Assembly: GCA_016784355.1 (NCBI GenBank)
Contig: JADHUV010000014.1
Span: 1 to 60,011, forward strand
Direction: 5' to 3'
DNA: 60,011 nt
DNA from: Nitrospira sp.
GTDB lineage: Bacteria > Nitrospirota > Thermodesulfovibrionia > UBA6902
Positions 5,348 to 15,900 of this stretch are shown here, piece by piece. Both the position numbers and the translations under genes were made by a program. The stretch's first letter is position 1. Each line of letters opens with the position of its first letter. Under the pieces are notes generated by a model that saw nothing but the letters and a program-made list of their open reading frames with translations, made no database searches and was not told the origin of the DNA.

Positions 5348-6622
5348 TTAATGAACAGAGCAGGAAATGCAGGGATCATAAGACCTGACCAGCATCTCCG
5401 CAAGCAGCCTGATCTCTGAATCATTCCTGCCTTCCAAGGCATACTGCCGTGCAAGATCACTGAGATCCAGATGAATATTGGCATGGTTCTGGCCGGTAGG
5501 AATAACACAGTCAGATTTTATAATACGGCCTTCACTATCAAATTCATAGGAATGATAGAGGATGCCACGGGGAACTTCTACTGCCGATGCCCCGATGCCC
5601 GCCTTCGGCTTGACCGGCTGACGCGGGTCATCCCACTCGGAATCGATGAGCTCTTTTATTATCTCAATCGAATCAAGTGTCACATGCACACACTCTGCAA
5701 GCTGTGCAATATTGTTCATAAAAGGATTGTGGTTTACAGGCTTAAGCCCGAAACTCTCTGCTAACTCCTGTGCAGCGGGATGAAGAAACTTAAAATTATT
5801 GTTCACCCTGGCAAGCGCGCCCACGGCAAATGATTCGCGTGAGAGTCTGGCCCACTTGGCCGTGGACTGATCAACGCAGTATTCATTGGTCATCTTCAGG
5901 TAGTCTTCTTCCTTCATCTCTACCCCATCTGTAGATATAAGGTCCCCGCCGATAAACGGGTAATCACCATCGCCCTTCAAAGATACAAACTCTGTCTCAC
6001 GCTGAAAATCAGGAATAGTAAAAGACTTAAATATTCCGGCAGTCTCCGTAAGATCATCCATAGATGCCTGGAGTCGTTTTTTCAGCTGCAAAAGTTCTGT
6101 CTTTTTAGGAAGCATGGTAAAACCTCCGACAACTGTACGCGTCGGGTGCAGCCTGCGGCCTCCGACTATGTCACAGGCATCATTGGCCAACTGCTTCAGC
6201 CTTGCCGCCATGCCCACGACACCGGGATGAGATTTTATCAGCGGAAACACGCTACCCACGTCCAGAAAATCAGGCGCGGCCAGAAAGTACAGGTGAAGAA
6301 TATGGCTCTGAAGGGTCTCCATGTGCTTAAGCAGTATTCTGAGCTTTATTGTCTGCTCTGTCGGCACTATGCCGAAGGCATTTTCAATAGCTCGGATGCT
6401 GGCAAGGGTATGCCCTATGGAGCAGATGCCGCAGATCCTGCCGCAGATCCACGGCGCATTTTCCCACTTCTTGCCGCTTAAAATGGCCTCAAAAAAACGA
6501 GGAGTCTCTACCACCTCCCATGCTGCATGGGTCACCTCCCCGTCTTTTATATCGATATGAATATTTCCATGGCCTTCTACCCTGGCCAGGTGATGAACAT
6601 TTATATTGCAGGATATTTTCAT
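5348..6622 (-). CDS. hydA: [NiFe] hydrogenase large (alpha) subunit, group 3b type
   Basis: The 424-residue catalytic subunit carries the Ni-Fe site of a cytosolic bidirectional (sulf)hydrogenase that couples H2 with NAD(P)(H). The N-terminal metal motif RICGIC is at 62-67 and the C-terminal DPCISCSVH at 416-424, supplying the four Cys ligands. Most precursors extend past the final His by a few to about 30 residues, which a maturation protease removes. Here two stops (TAA TAG) follow that His directly, so the product is already in mature form. It is last in the hydB-hydG-hydD-hydA operon, 10 bases after hydD. No hyp or protease genes are in view. The gene end lies about 60 bp from the last IS fragment. 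Confidence 0.9.
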   Translation of the reverse strand: MKISCNINVHHLARVEGHGNIHIDIKDGEVTHAAWEVVETPRFFEAILSGKKWENAPWICGRICGICSIGHTLASIRAIENAFGIVPTEQTIKLRILLKHMETLQSHILHLYFLAAPDFLDVGSVFPLIKSHPGVVGMAARLKQLANDACDIVGGRRLHPTRTVVGGFTMLPKKTELLQLKKRLQASMDDLTETAGIFKSFTIPDFQRETEFVSLKGDGDYPFIGGDLISTDGVEMKEEDYLKMTNEYCVDQSTAKWARLSRESFAVGALARVNNNFKFLHPAAQELAESFGLKPVNHNPFMNNIAQLAECVHVTLDSIEIIKELIDSEWDDPRQPVKPKAGIGASAVEVPRGILYHSYEFDSEGRIIKSDCVIPTGQNHANIHLDLSDLARQYALEGRNDSEIRLLAEMLVRSYDPCISCSVH

Positions 6623-6632
6623 AATTAACCTC

Positions 6633-7442
6633 TTATCCGTTCTCTTTGTCTTGTTCCATCTGATCTTTCAGTTTAGAGGTGAACTCCGCAAACCCGCCGA
6701 AACACTCAAGCCTGTCCAGCATGGTTTCATAGGAAAAACCGCGTTCCTTCATTATATTGACCATCTCATCCATATTGGCCTCATCGGCCGGACCTCTGCA
6801 GCCCCAGCATCCGAAGCGGCTTCCCGGGCACCAGGCATCACATCCGGCACGGGTCACAGGACCAAGACAGGCCTCACCCAGATCATAAAGACATATATTG
6901 TCATTTGCCTTGCACTCCATGCAGACCGGGTACTTCGGGTGCTTAACAGATTTGCCGAGCACCAAATTGGTCACGATCTTTTCTACTTCTTCTTTTTTAA
7001 TGGGACAGCCGTATATCTTCATGTCCACATCCACGATCTCATGAAGGGGCTGTGCGCGCTGCGTCTCTATGGGATGATCGCCATACACTTCTTTTTTAAC
7101 CCACTCCTGATCATCGAAGCGGTTTTTCAGCTGGTTTACACCTCCAAAACATGCACAGCTTCCAAGGGCCACAAGAACCTTTGCGTTTTTTCGGATCGTC
7201 TTGAGTCTCTCGACCTCATCAGCCCGCGTCACACTTCCCTCTACAAGGGCGATATCATAATCATCGGAGGACTCTGTCATGGCCTCGCGAAATGCCACGA
7301 CCTCAATAAGAGAGAGAAAATCCACTAAAGTGGCCTCATTATTCAGAATCTGCAGCTGGCAGCCCTCACAGGCGGTGAAATCAAAGAAGGCCACTTTAGG
7401 CCGGGTAATCGGTACGCCAAGATATGAGGGTGTCTCTGACAT
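6633..7442 (-). CDS. hydD: [NiFe] hydrogenase small (delta) subunit
   Basis: The 269-residue electron-transfer subunit. The proximal 4Fe-4S motif TACEGCQLQ has Cys25 and Cys28, GSCACFGG follows at about 94-101, and further Cys residues near 150-200 (including CMECK and WCPGSRFGCWGCRGP) ligate additional clusters. There is no twin-arginine signal peptide, so the enzyme is cytoplasmic, as expected for group 3. The start is one base from the end of hydG: hydG stops at 7442 and this ATG begins at 7442 on the minus strand, so the genes overlap slightly and are probably translationally coupled. Confidence 0.88.
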   Translation of the reverse strand: MSETPSYLGVPITRPKVAFFDFTACEGCQLQILNNEATLVDFLSLIEVVAFREAMTESSDDYDIALVEGSVTRADEVERLKTIRKNAKVLVALGSCACFGGVNQLKNRFDDQEWVKKEVYGDHPIETQRAQPLHEIVDVDMKIYGCPIKKEEVEKIVTNLVLGKSVKHPKYPVCMECKANDNICLYDLGEACLGPVTRAGCDAWCPGSRFGCWGCRGPADEANMDEMVNIMKERGFSYETMLDRLECFGGFAEFTSKLKDQMEQDKENG

Positions 7443-8347
7443 CAGATCGCCTCCTTCATATTCATTATTGACCAGTAGTCAAATACCGGACCCTTCAGGC
7501 AGGTGTAGGTGGACCCGACATTGCAGCGGCAGCACTTTCCCCGTCCGCAGTGCATGCGGCGTTCAAGGGAAACAAACATCTTCTGCATGGGCACTCCGCC
7601 TTCACGCAGCATATCGCATACAAAGGTAAACATCACAGGCGGCCCGCACACAATGGCATAGGTAGAATCACGGAGCCGGTCTTTTTTATCCGCATACTTG
7701 TCTTTAAGTACCTTTGTGATAAGTCCGACTTCCCCGTCCCACCCATCATCAGGCTTTTCAACGATAATATCCAGGTCTATATCAAATTTTCTCCACATCT
7801 CATACTGGTAGGTAAACAGCAGTTCCGAAGGCTGTCTTGTTCCATATATAATATTCACGTTTTTGTACCGGCTCCTATTTTCAAGCACTGAAAATATAGG
7901 CGCCCTGAGGGGTGCAAGTCCAAGGCCCCCGGCGATCAGCAGGACATCCTGCCCGTACATCTCCTCAAGGGGAAAACTCGTACCGAAGGGCCCGCGTATG
8001 CCGATCTGCGTACCGCGCTCAACTTTTGCCAGAAAGTTCGTGAGGTTTCCAATCCTGCGAATGCAGAGCTCTATATCACCATGACGAACAGGTGATGAAG
8101 ATATGGAAAAAGGCGCCTCTCCTATACCCGGCAGTTCAAGCATCACAAACTGACCCGGCCGGAACGTAAACTGGCTGCGTTTTTTTTCATCAATTATCTG
8201 AACCTGATAGAGTCTCTCGGTATCGGTCAGAGGATAAACATTCGTTATCTCAGCCTTGTACGTGAACTCAAATTTTCCATTATCAGTCTCGCCGCGCTTT
8301 CCGGGACTTTCCTGCAGTATGTTTGTAAAATCAAGTTTATGGTTCAT
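7442..8347 (-). CDS. hydG: Hydrogenase gamma subunit, FAD/NAD(P)-binding oxidoreductase
   Basis: A 301-residue protein of the ferredoxin-NADP reductase/dihydroorotate-dehydrogenase-K type. It shows FAD binding RPGQFVML (63-70) and APFSISSSP, a nucleotide-binding GGLGLAPLR segment, the CGPPVMF motif, and a C-terminal 2Fe-2S motif (MHCGRGKCCRCNVG with a later Cys). It exchanges electrons with NAD(P)H and passes them through the iron-sulfur subunits to HydA. It overlaps hydB by four bases at its start. The first 25 residues precede the core fold and are less conserved, so an internal start cannot be excluded. Confidence 0.86.
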   Translation of the reverse strand: MNHKLDFTNILQESPGKRGETDNGKFEFTYKAEITNVYPLTDTERLYQVQIIDEKKRSQFTFRPGQFVMLELPGIGEAPFSISSSPVRHGDIELCIRRIGNLTNFLAKVERGTQIGIRGPFGTSFPLEEMYGQDVLLIAGGLGLAPLRAPIFSVLENRSRYKNVNIIYGTRQPSELLFTYQYEMWRKFDIDLDIIVEKPDDGWDGEVGLITKVLKDKYADKKDRLRDSTYAIVCGPPVMFTFVCDMLREGGVPMQKMFVSLERRMHCGRGKCCRCNVGSTYTCLKGPVFDYWSIMNMKEAI

Positions 8348-9408
8348 GATTCCCCGCTTTCGGTCTTTTCCCTCTTTCCTGTCCGGACGCTCTTTATGAC
8401 CTCCGGAACCCTTATATCAGCAAGACAGGACTCATCGCACCTGCCGCAGCCTACGCACAGCGACTCCTCAAACTCTTCGACAAAACCCCTGTGCTTATGA
8501 TAATAGCGGTACTTGAGACGTGTGCCGCTTTCCGGCCTGAAATTATGACCTCCTGCTACTTCTGCAAAATCAAGCAGATTGCATGAGTAAAGCTGCTTTG
8601 TTTTTACCGCACTCTGCAGGTCCAAATTCACTGTCTCCTCCACACCGTAGCAGTAGCAGCTCGGACAGACACTGGCGCATGTTCCGCAGGAGAGACATTT
8701 ATCACCCCACTGCTTCCATACATCAGAGTGAAACTCCATGTCCAGTATCTTTGTAAGGTCAGTGGTGTCAACGTCTATACAGAAGTTTCTGTTCTTCTCA
8801 GCTATGCAGGCAATATACTCCTCGTGCTCTTTTTCCGTGGGGTCAGAGGTCTCCACATTTTCCAAAAAGTTGTAAGCCCGGGCAGACTCGATCTCGACCA
8901 TGTACTTATCACCCAGATCGGTCAGAAACATATCAAACCCGTTGTCAGCCGTGTCTGTTCCCATGGACTTGCAGAAACAAAAAGGCTGCGGCATGCACTC
9001 TATGCCCACGATAAACATGTTCTTTCTCTTTGCCGTGTAATAAGGGGTAGGATATTTTGTATTCATCAATACCTTGTCCAGTTTGTTCAGGGCATTGATA
9101 TCACAGGCATGAAGACCGAAAAAAATGTGGGGCTCATGAATATTAAAATCGACATACTTATCCCATCCCTGCGGAGTAACTTTAAAGGTGCATAGCGTCT
9201 CCTTCGAAGGGAGAAAATAGCTCTTTGCAGGCCGTGAAGTCGTAGTATAATCAAGCCTTAATTTCTCAAACTGACTGACCGGTTCAAATGCATAAATAGT
9301 TTTACCGTTACGATCAGCGCCCTTTTCCACCGGCCCGATTATCCGGTTTGCAGACATCACCTGAAACAGCTTCGGCATCTCCTGCTTCGCTAGTATCTTA
9401 AATATCAT
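8344..9408 (-). CDS. hydB: Hydrogenase beta subunit, 4Fe-4S protein
   Basis: A 354-residue iron-sulfur subunit and the first gene of the operon. Two ferredoxin-like clusters are encoded by CLSCGTCASVCPSCYC (about 238-254) and LCVGCGRCDESC (about 318-330). The N-terminal half matches the HydB/sulfhydrogenase beta domain, with further Cys pairs such as CMPQPFCFC. It wires HydG to HydD-HydA. The start ATG at 9408 has a ribosome site AGGAGAGA about eight bases upstream. The upstream 220 bp are AT-rich and should contain the operon promoter, but no clear box stands out. Confidence 0.87.
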   Translation of the reverse strand: MIFKILAKQEMPKLFQVMSANRIIGPVEKGADRNGKTIYAFEPVSQFEKLRLDYTTTSRPAKSYFLPSKETLCTFKVTPQGWDKYVDFNIHEPHIFFGLHACDINALNKLDKVLMNTKYPTPYYTAKRKNMFIVGIECMPQPFCFCKSMGTDTADNGFDMFLTDLGDKYMVEIESARAYNFLENVETSDPTEKEHEEYIACIAEKNRNFCIDVDTTDLTKILDMEFHSDVWKQWGDKCLSCGTCASVCPSCYCYGVEETVNLDLQSAVKTKQLYSCNLLDFAEVAGGHNFRPESGTRLKYRYYHKHRGFVEEFEESLCVGCGRCDESCLADIRVPEVIKSVRTGKREKTESGES

Positions 9409-9674
9409 GCCTGGTCTCTCCTTGATATTCTGTTAGTAAGTTTCAAAGATTCTAATTACATTATAGGTTGAAAATAATAATAATCAATACATCAGCTTAA
9501 TCAAATAAATCTAGGACTGAAGATCCCTGATTATGCAGAAGATAACTGTACAGACATTAAATGACAGTCCGGTATTTTTATCCCTTATGACACCTGTTTT
9601 TAATCATTAATCAGAAAAGAAGCGGGACGTTAGAAAATAACAGGGCCGTACATATAAATGTACGGCCCTGTTAT
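9409..9674 (-). other. Non-coding stretch upstream of hydB
   Basis: AT-rich sequence without a credible ORF. It should hold the hydB promoter on its left side. At its right end (9641-9670) lies the hairpin terminator that follows the displaced tRNA-Glu end. A short ORF at 9675-9893 covers the tRNA fragment and is not credible. Confidence 0.5.
9641..9673 (-). terminator. Rho-independent terminator beside the tRNA-Glu fragment
   Basis: CAGGGCCGTACAT (9641-9653) pairs perfectly with ATGTACGGCCCTG (9658-9670) over a four-base loop. On the minus strand it is followed by a T-rich run. It directly follows the 3' fragment of tRNA-Glu, so it is probably the original terminator of that tRNA, now stranded at the far end of the island. 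Confidence 0.7.
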
Positions 9675-9721
9675 TTGCTGGCGTCCCCAAGGGGATTTGA
9701 AGCCTGTTACCGCCGTGAAAG
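9675..9721 (-). repeat. tRNA-Glu 3'-end duplicate (att-like site, distal)
   Basis: The 47 bases match 18190-18237, the 3' part of the intact tRNA-Glu gene, with one gap and one mismatch. They cover the CCA end, the acceptor 3' strand and the T arm. The similarity stops in the anticodon arm. This is the usual trace of an element inserted into a tRNA gene. Confidence 0.72.
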
Positions 9722-9945
9722 TTTAGAAACCGAAATTTTAAAAAGGTTTTTCTACCTGCACTTATTTTACTTTCAGCAGATTGGGCCTGTGCACGGCCTT
9801 CTATACATTATTATAATGTCCATATTTTATATCCTGTTAGCAATATTATGTTACGATTTTGCTACGTTGCACCGATATGTATATAGCCGTTAGACCTCAA
9901 CAGCTAATTATACAAAAGCTCTGTCCAACCAGATGCTATAAACTT

Positions 9946-12900
9946 CTACTCAAGCACCCCCGGCCCCGGAACCTTACCGTATAAACCCCTCCAGATAATA
10001 AAGTCATCCGTCCATATTGCCCCGTTGCCGTTTAAATCCATATCTGCATTGCCCTCATTAGTCTGCTGCCCGGCAAAGGGCCTCCACAAGATAAAATCCC
10101 TTATCTCCACTATTCCGTTATTGTCAAAATCACCATCGCACATATTGCCATAGTGCTGGACTCCCTGCAGAAAAGAATTGTCATCTTCATCTGCGTTTGT
10201 ATCCCTCTGGTCCGGGTTCTGGACTTCGCCACAGTTATCGCAGGCATCGCCTATGCCGTCGTTGTCTGTGTCTGCCTGATCAGGGTTTGAGGTGTCGGGG
10301 CAGTTGTCATCACAGCTGACATTCCCGCCTCCTGTGCAGGGATTATCACCCGCTACACCAGTCAGATCCCCATCGCTTAAGACTGTATCCATATCAGCAT
10401 CAGGCAACCCTAGGACAATAATCTGACCTGTCGGGTTTGCATGAGAAATATACGCTTTTTTACCATCTTTTTCAAACTCTATGTCTCTAGGGTTCACACC
10501 TAAGCCATGAACCTCAAAAACAACTTCATGCCCTGGAAGCCTTATTATTGAAAGATACTGATCACTGTTTAAGGCATAAATATAACTGCCGTCAGGTGTT
10601 ATTGAAAGTGTTGTTGGCCTTCCACCAGTAATAATTACTGCAGTTTGTGTTAATGCAGTTCTATCAATCACTCTAATTTGCCCGGCATCAGGGTCACTGA
10701 CATACACATTGTCCGTTGTAACTGCAACTCCGCCATCAACAGAGCCTATCGAGGTTGAACGGAGAACATTAAACGGCTCCTGAAGTGATATTTCATAGAG
10801 CATATTAGAGGCAGACTTTCTCTGTTTTGTCGGTATATATGCCTTTGAGCTATCTGGTGCAAAACCTAATTTATGGCCACTCGGCTCATCACTAAGTATT
10901 ACTGAGGCCAGAACTGTATAACTATCAATATCAATAATTGTAATCATGTCATTATTCATATCATAGCCCCTGCCATCTCTGCCGACAGCTACCAATACCT
11001 TGGACTTGTCAGGTGTAATATCAATATCTGCAGGCCAGGATGACCCTACGCCAAGATCAGTTCTTGTGTTATTCGCAAGCATATCAATACGTGATATGTT
11101 GCCGTAGTAGTAGTTTGAGGTAAAGAGATAATGATCATCACTTGAAAGTACCACATCACCATGGGTGTGATACCCTCCAAACTCCATAGTCTGCGTAAGG
11201 GTATAATCCAAAATAGAGTATTCTTGAACTCGTGAGCCATTACCATCTTCCCAGTATGCTGCATATAACTTACTATCATCTGAGTTCAGGTAAATACCGC
11301 CAACGGCTGATGGTGCGACTGTAATACTGTCTAATATCACTCTCGGGGGATCACAGGCATCTCCTGTTCCGTCACTGTCGAAATCTGACTGCGCAAAATT
11401 TGAAACCATGGGGCAATTATCAACTACCCCGCAAGTACCACCTTCATTAAAAACAACGTCATAATCAGTATCTGTGCATACAGTATCACAGACACCACCT
11501 TCGTCGATTTGACCATCACAATTATTATCTATGCCGTCACAAATCTCAGTTGATGGGACACAAGAGCAATCAATCAAGCCATCACAGTCCAAGTCCTCAC
11601 AATCTATGAGTTCATCAGCATCGTTATCGACACCGTCAGAACATGACAGTTCTGTTCCGTACTCGCAGCCCGAAATCCCATCACAGTCAGGATCTTCACA
11701 ATCGGTCAGTCCATCAAGGTTGTTATCGATTGAATCAATACAATTAGTTTCTACAAGTCCCTCACATGTATCAGAGATCTCATTGCATATAGTCCCCTCT
11801 GGACAGAGGTCTCCCACTGAAATACAGTCATTTACTGCATCACAGAATTCAGTTCCGTTGCAGTACTGGCCGTCGTCAGGGCAATATGTATCGTTGATCA
11901 CATTATCGCATGAGTCTGATGACTCATTGCAGGAGTCGTCGGTACATCCAATTCCATCATTGCAGGTTACTGGCGTTCCCAGCTCACATTGATTAGTTGT
12001 TAAATTGCATGTCTCTATACCATTACAATACTGACCATCATCGCATTGTGAGTCAGATATGCATTCTACAACCCTCAGTTTAACCGGTACATCATACGGA
12101 TTTTCATCAGGATCATTAGACTGTATGCGAATCCAATCATTGTGGGTTCCTATACCGACACATGCCTCGTTTATCGAAACACTTACCAGGTTAGAGGAAC
12201 TTGGGACTATATTAAAGGAAGTCGGTGGTGTAATCGATATCCAACAACTGTTATTGACCAGAGAAATATTTGTAATATCCAAATTAGAATCACCTAGGTT
12301 ATTAACAATAAACCCTCCAGCCTGCTGGACTGCAGTACCTGCATTGATCGATGGAAATGATAACCCATTTTTTGGATCAGTAAGTGTAGGGCCAGATGAT
12401 TCTAGTATTGTCTCGATTTCATTGGGAGTTAAATTATTATTTGCTTCCAACATTAAGGCGGCAATACCTGCTGCAGTTGGGGTAGCCATTGAAGTGCCAT
12501 GTAGTGTTCTCGGCCCACCACCAATAAAAGACGCTGTAATCGGTGCACCTGGGGTTGTAATATCCATTTCTGTACTGCTATTGGTAAAACACGTAATTGT
12601 GTTAAGACTTGTATTAGCATCGAAACAATTTGCTTCAAAATAATTACCAACATCTGGTTCTCGACCTACATTACCATCATAAGTAGCACCTACAGCTATT
12701 ACACCGGTAATGCAAGCCGGAGCTCCAATGCTGGTAGATGAGCCATCATTTCCTGTGGCCGCAAATAATGTAATATTTTGAGCTCTCAATTGCTTTACCG
12801 CATTTAAAACACCCGGAAAACTTCCATCACAATTGCCTGAATATAATTCATTTGTTCCTAAGCTCATATTTATTACATCAACATTGAGAGTTGCTTGATT

Positions 12901-15900
12901 CGTTATGATCCAATTTAATCCGTCTAACCAGTCTTGTACCCATCCATCGCCATTTGAATCAAGAACACGCACGGCTACGATATTTGCATTTGGAGCAAAG
13001 CCTCTTGAACTTACTGTGCCGGATGAAGTAATGATCGAGGAAACATGTGTGCCATGACCATCTTCATCTTCAGCACTTGTCCCTTCGTTGGTATCACTGG
13101 GTGGGCAGTCCCCTGCCGTGAAACAGTGCTCCGCAATGATATCATCCATCAAGTCAGGATGATCCGTATCGATGCCCGTGTCTAAAACAGCTACATTTAT
13201 TCCTTGCCCTGTAACATTGTAATTTAATTGAACAGTATCAGCTTTAATCGCAGGAACACTTTCCGCAAGATATTTTCGTATCGGCTTATCGAGGTTAATC
13301 GCCAAGACTGAAGGGTGTTTCTCCAATATTTTCAGAGCCTGCTTTGTGATTGTACCGGCGAATGCAGGAATATGACTGTAACTCCTTGAAAGGGTAAAAT
13401 CTGCAGTTGGTAATGATTTAAGCACTGATTCTCTTACATGTTTAACTGCCGGGACTCTTTGATTAGCTCTAGCATTAATTGGCACGGGGTCACGAAAAGA
13501 AACGACTACACGAACTTGGTTCTGGGTCTCAAGAATATTGTATAGTCTTTGCATTTCTACATTACGGAGACTTGTGATACTTGATGAGCTGTTTGACATA
13601 CCAACAGAATTACTACTAAAAAATGAGCTACTCTCAGTTCCAGCAGTGATACCAGCGAAACTTGAAACTCGTGTGTATGTAAGAGATGGTGGCTGAACAT
13701 CAATATCTGGTACTGACGGGTTGATCACATCAAACGCATGTACCCAATCCCAGAGATCAGTGTCAACTCCATCGGACTTCACCCGAATGGAGTATTCAAA
13801 GGCTCCATCAGTTGAAGAGTTGATGCCCACAAATTCAAATAAATGTCCATTTGTATTGCCAGACACTGACTGAGTTATAGTCTGATCATAAACAGTAGAT
13901 GAGGAATTATACCGGATCACGAGCTGAACCGACACGCTGTGAGAACTGCTGTCGCCGTTGCTCACCCATACTTTTGGTGTAACTAAAGTGTTTACAGAGA
14001 CACTTCCGCTAGTAATATCTGTAGATCCATCATAGAACCGTACACCCTCACCCCATGGCATATAGCGTGTAAAAGTGCTCGTGTTAGTTGCCGGATTAAT
14101 CGTCACTCCTGTTTTCTGACCCCAATATTCGTGACCTAGACCGCTAAGGCTGTTTACATTCACTTGATAGTAATAGTTATTCCCCACTGGAATATTAGAC
14201 AGAAGCGCTACCCCGCTAGTATTTGTCGAGGCGCTCGTTACGGAATTACTTCCGCTGTCAAACAGATTAACGGTTGCCTGGTCACCAGGAACAACGGGGT
14301 TTCCGCCGGATACATTGTTGACAGTAACTTGAAGATCGCCGTTAGGTTTATATGACGAAGCATTTTGATTCTGAGTGTCAAGTAAATCATTAGACAATAC
14401 ATCATCATCTCTGAAATCCCACACGATTGTTCCTGAACTATCAGTGCTCGGTGCCGTTACAGTAAATGTAGCATTATAGTAACTGTCATGAGGCATAAAA
14501 GGATTATGATAAGGAGGACTAACTGTCCATCCAGATGGTATAGAGCCGGGTTCAATCAGCATATCATCACTGTCCCCAGTATTGTGGACTTGAACGGTTA
14601 CTGGTACTGAATATGCCCAAGCTAAAGATAAAGGTGAAGGTGCTATTGAAACTATGTCCCCCGATTCTCCCCATATTATATTGACTGTTCTTGTACCAGA
14701 TGATCCAGATGTATCTGATGTATGAGTAGCACATCTAGCATGTGCCAGTACACTATAACTTCCAGCTACAGCATAACTATGCGATTGACTTGACGATCCC
14801 CACGGTGAGTAAATTCCATCACCCCAATCAAATCTATACTGGAGACTATGTCCTTTATTGCTAGACGCCCCGTCAGTGCTGCATGATATGTTTTGATTGA
14901 TCTCACCACTACTGGGCGAGCATGATGGAGTATTTGGAGACGTTACCGATTCAAGAACAGAAGACGATATACTTTGATTCTGAGTATCAAGTAAATCATT
15001 AGACAATACATCATCATCTCTAAAATCCCACTCGATTGTTCCTGAACTATCAGTGCTCGGTGCCGTTACAGTAAATGTAGCATTATAGTAACTGTCATGA
15101 GGCATGAAAGGATTCCGATAACTAGGACTTATTGTCCATCCAGATGGTATAGAACCGGGTTCAATCAGCATATCATCACTGTCACCGGTATTGCGAACCC
15201 GAACTGTTACCGTGGTGGATTGTCCTCCAGATAAAGACAATGATGAGGGACTAACATAAACTACATATCCTGACTCGCCCCATACTATTCCTACGGTATC
15301 CGACCCTGACCACCCTGAAGTTACTGACGTATGTGTTGCGCATCGTGACTGAGTCTTTACATAATAAGTCCCAGCATTTGAGTAACTATGCGACCGATTA
15401 ATTGACCCCCAACTTGATGTATATCCATCACCCCAGTCAAAACGATATTGGAGACTATGTCCTTTATTGCTAGAAGAACCACCTGTATTACATGATATGC
15501 TTGTACCGACTTCACCACTTGAAGGACAGGATGGTGAATTGGGCGTGCTTACTATCTCTGGTTCAGTATAATTTATCGTTATGTTCCAAGAATCAATTCT
15601 TCCTTTATTCCAATCTGGGTTTGAATCATTATATGTATCTTGTATATTAAACCACCATGTCCCATTTACCTGAGTATTGGAAGGTGGATAAATCGTCTTA
15701 CAACTATCTGATGTTTCATCATACCCATCTAGCCAATCATCGCCAGTCACAGACAGTCCGTAACTAGGACTATCATATCCAGTCGAATTGTCGAGATACC
15801 AATCTATATCCGTAATATAGTTGCTATCCACATTCCAGCATACAGATATGGAAGTTATTGTAGAGCCAGAAGGCGCACCAGACATGCTGATGCTCGTCCA

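Noticed and set aside
6606..7328. 240-codon plus-strand ORF
   Set aside because: It lies wholly opposite hydD, which has clear hydrogenase motifs. It has no family signal and is a shadow frame.
8728..9195. 155-codon plus-strand ORF
   Set aside because: Antisense to hydB, without motifs or a ribosome site.
9675..9893. 72-codon ORF beside the tRNA-Glu fragment
   Set aside because: It starts in the duplicated tRNA end, with no ribosome site or recognisable domain.
11531..11992. 153-codon Ser-rich plus-strand ORF
   Set aside because: Its Ser/Gln-rich composition is the complement of the Asp/Cys-rich repeats of the giant gene on the other strand.
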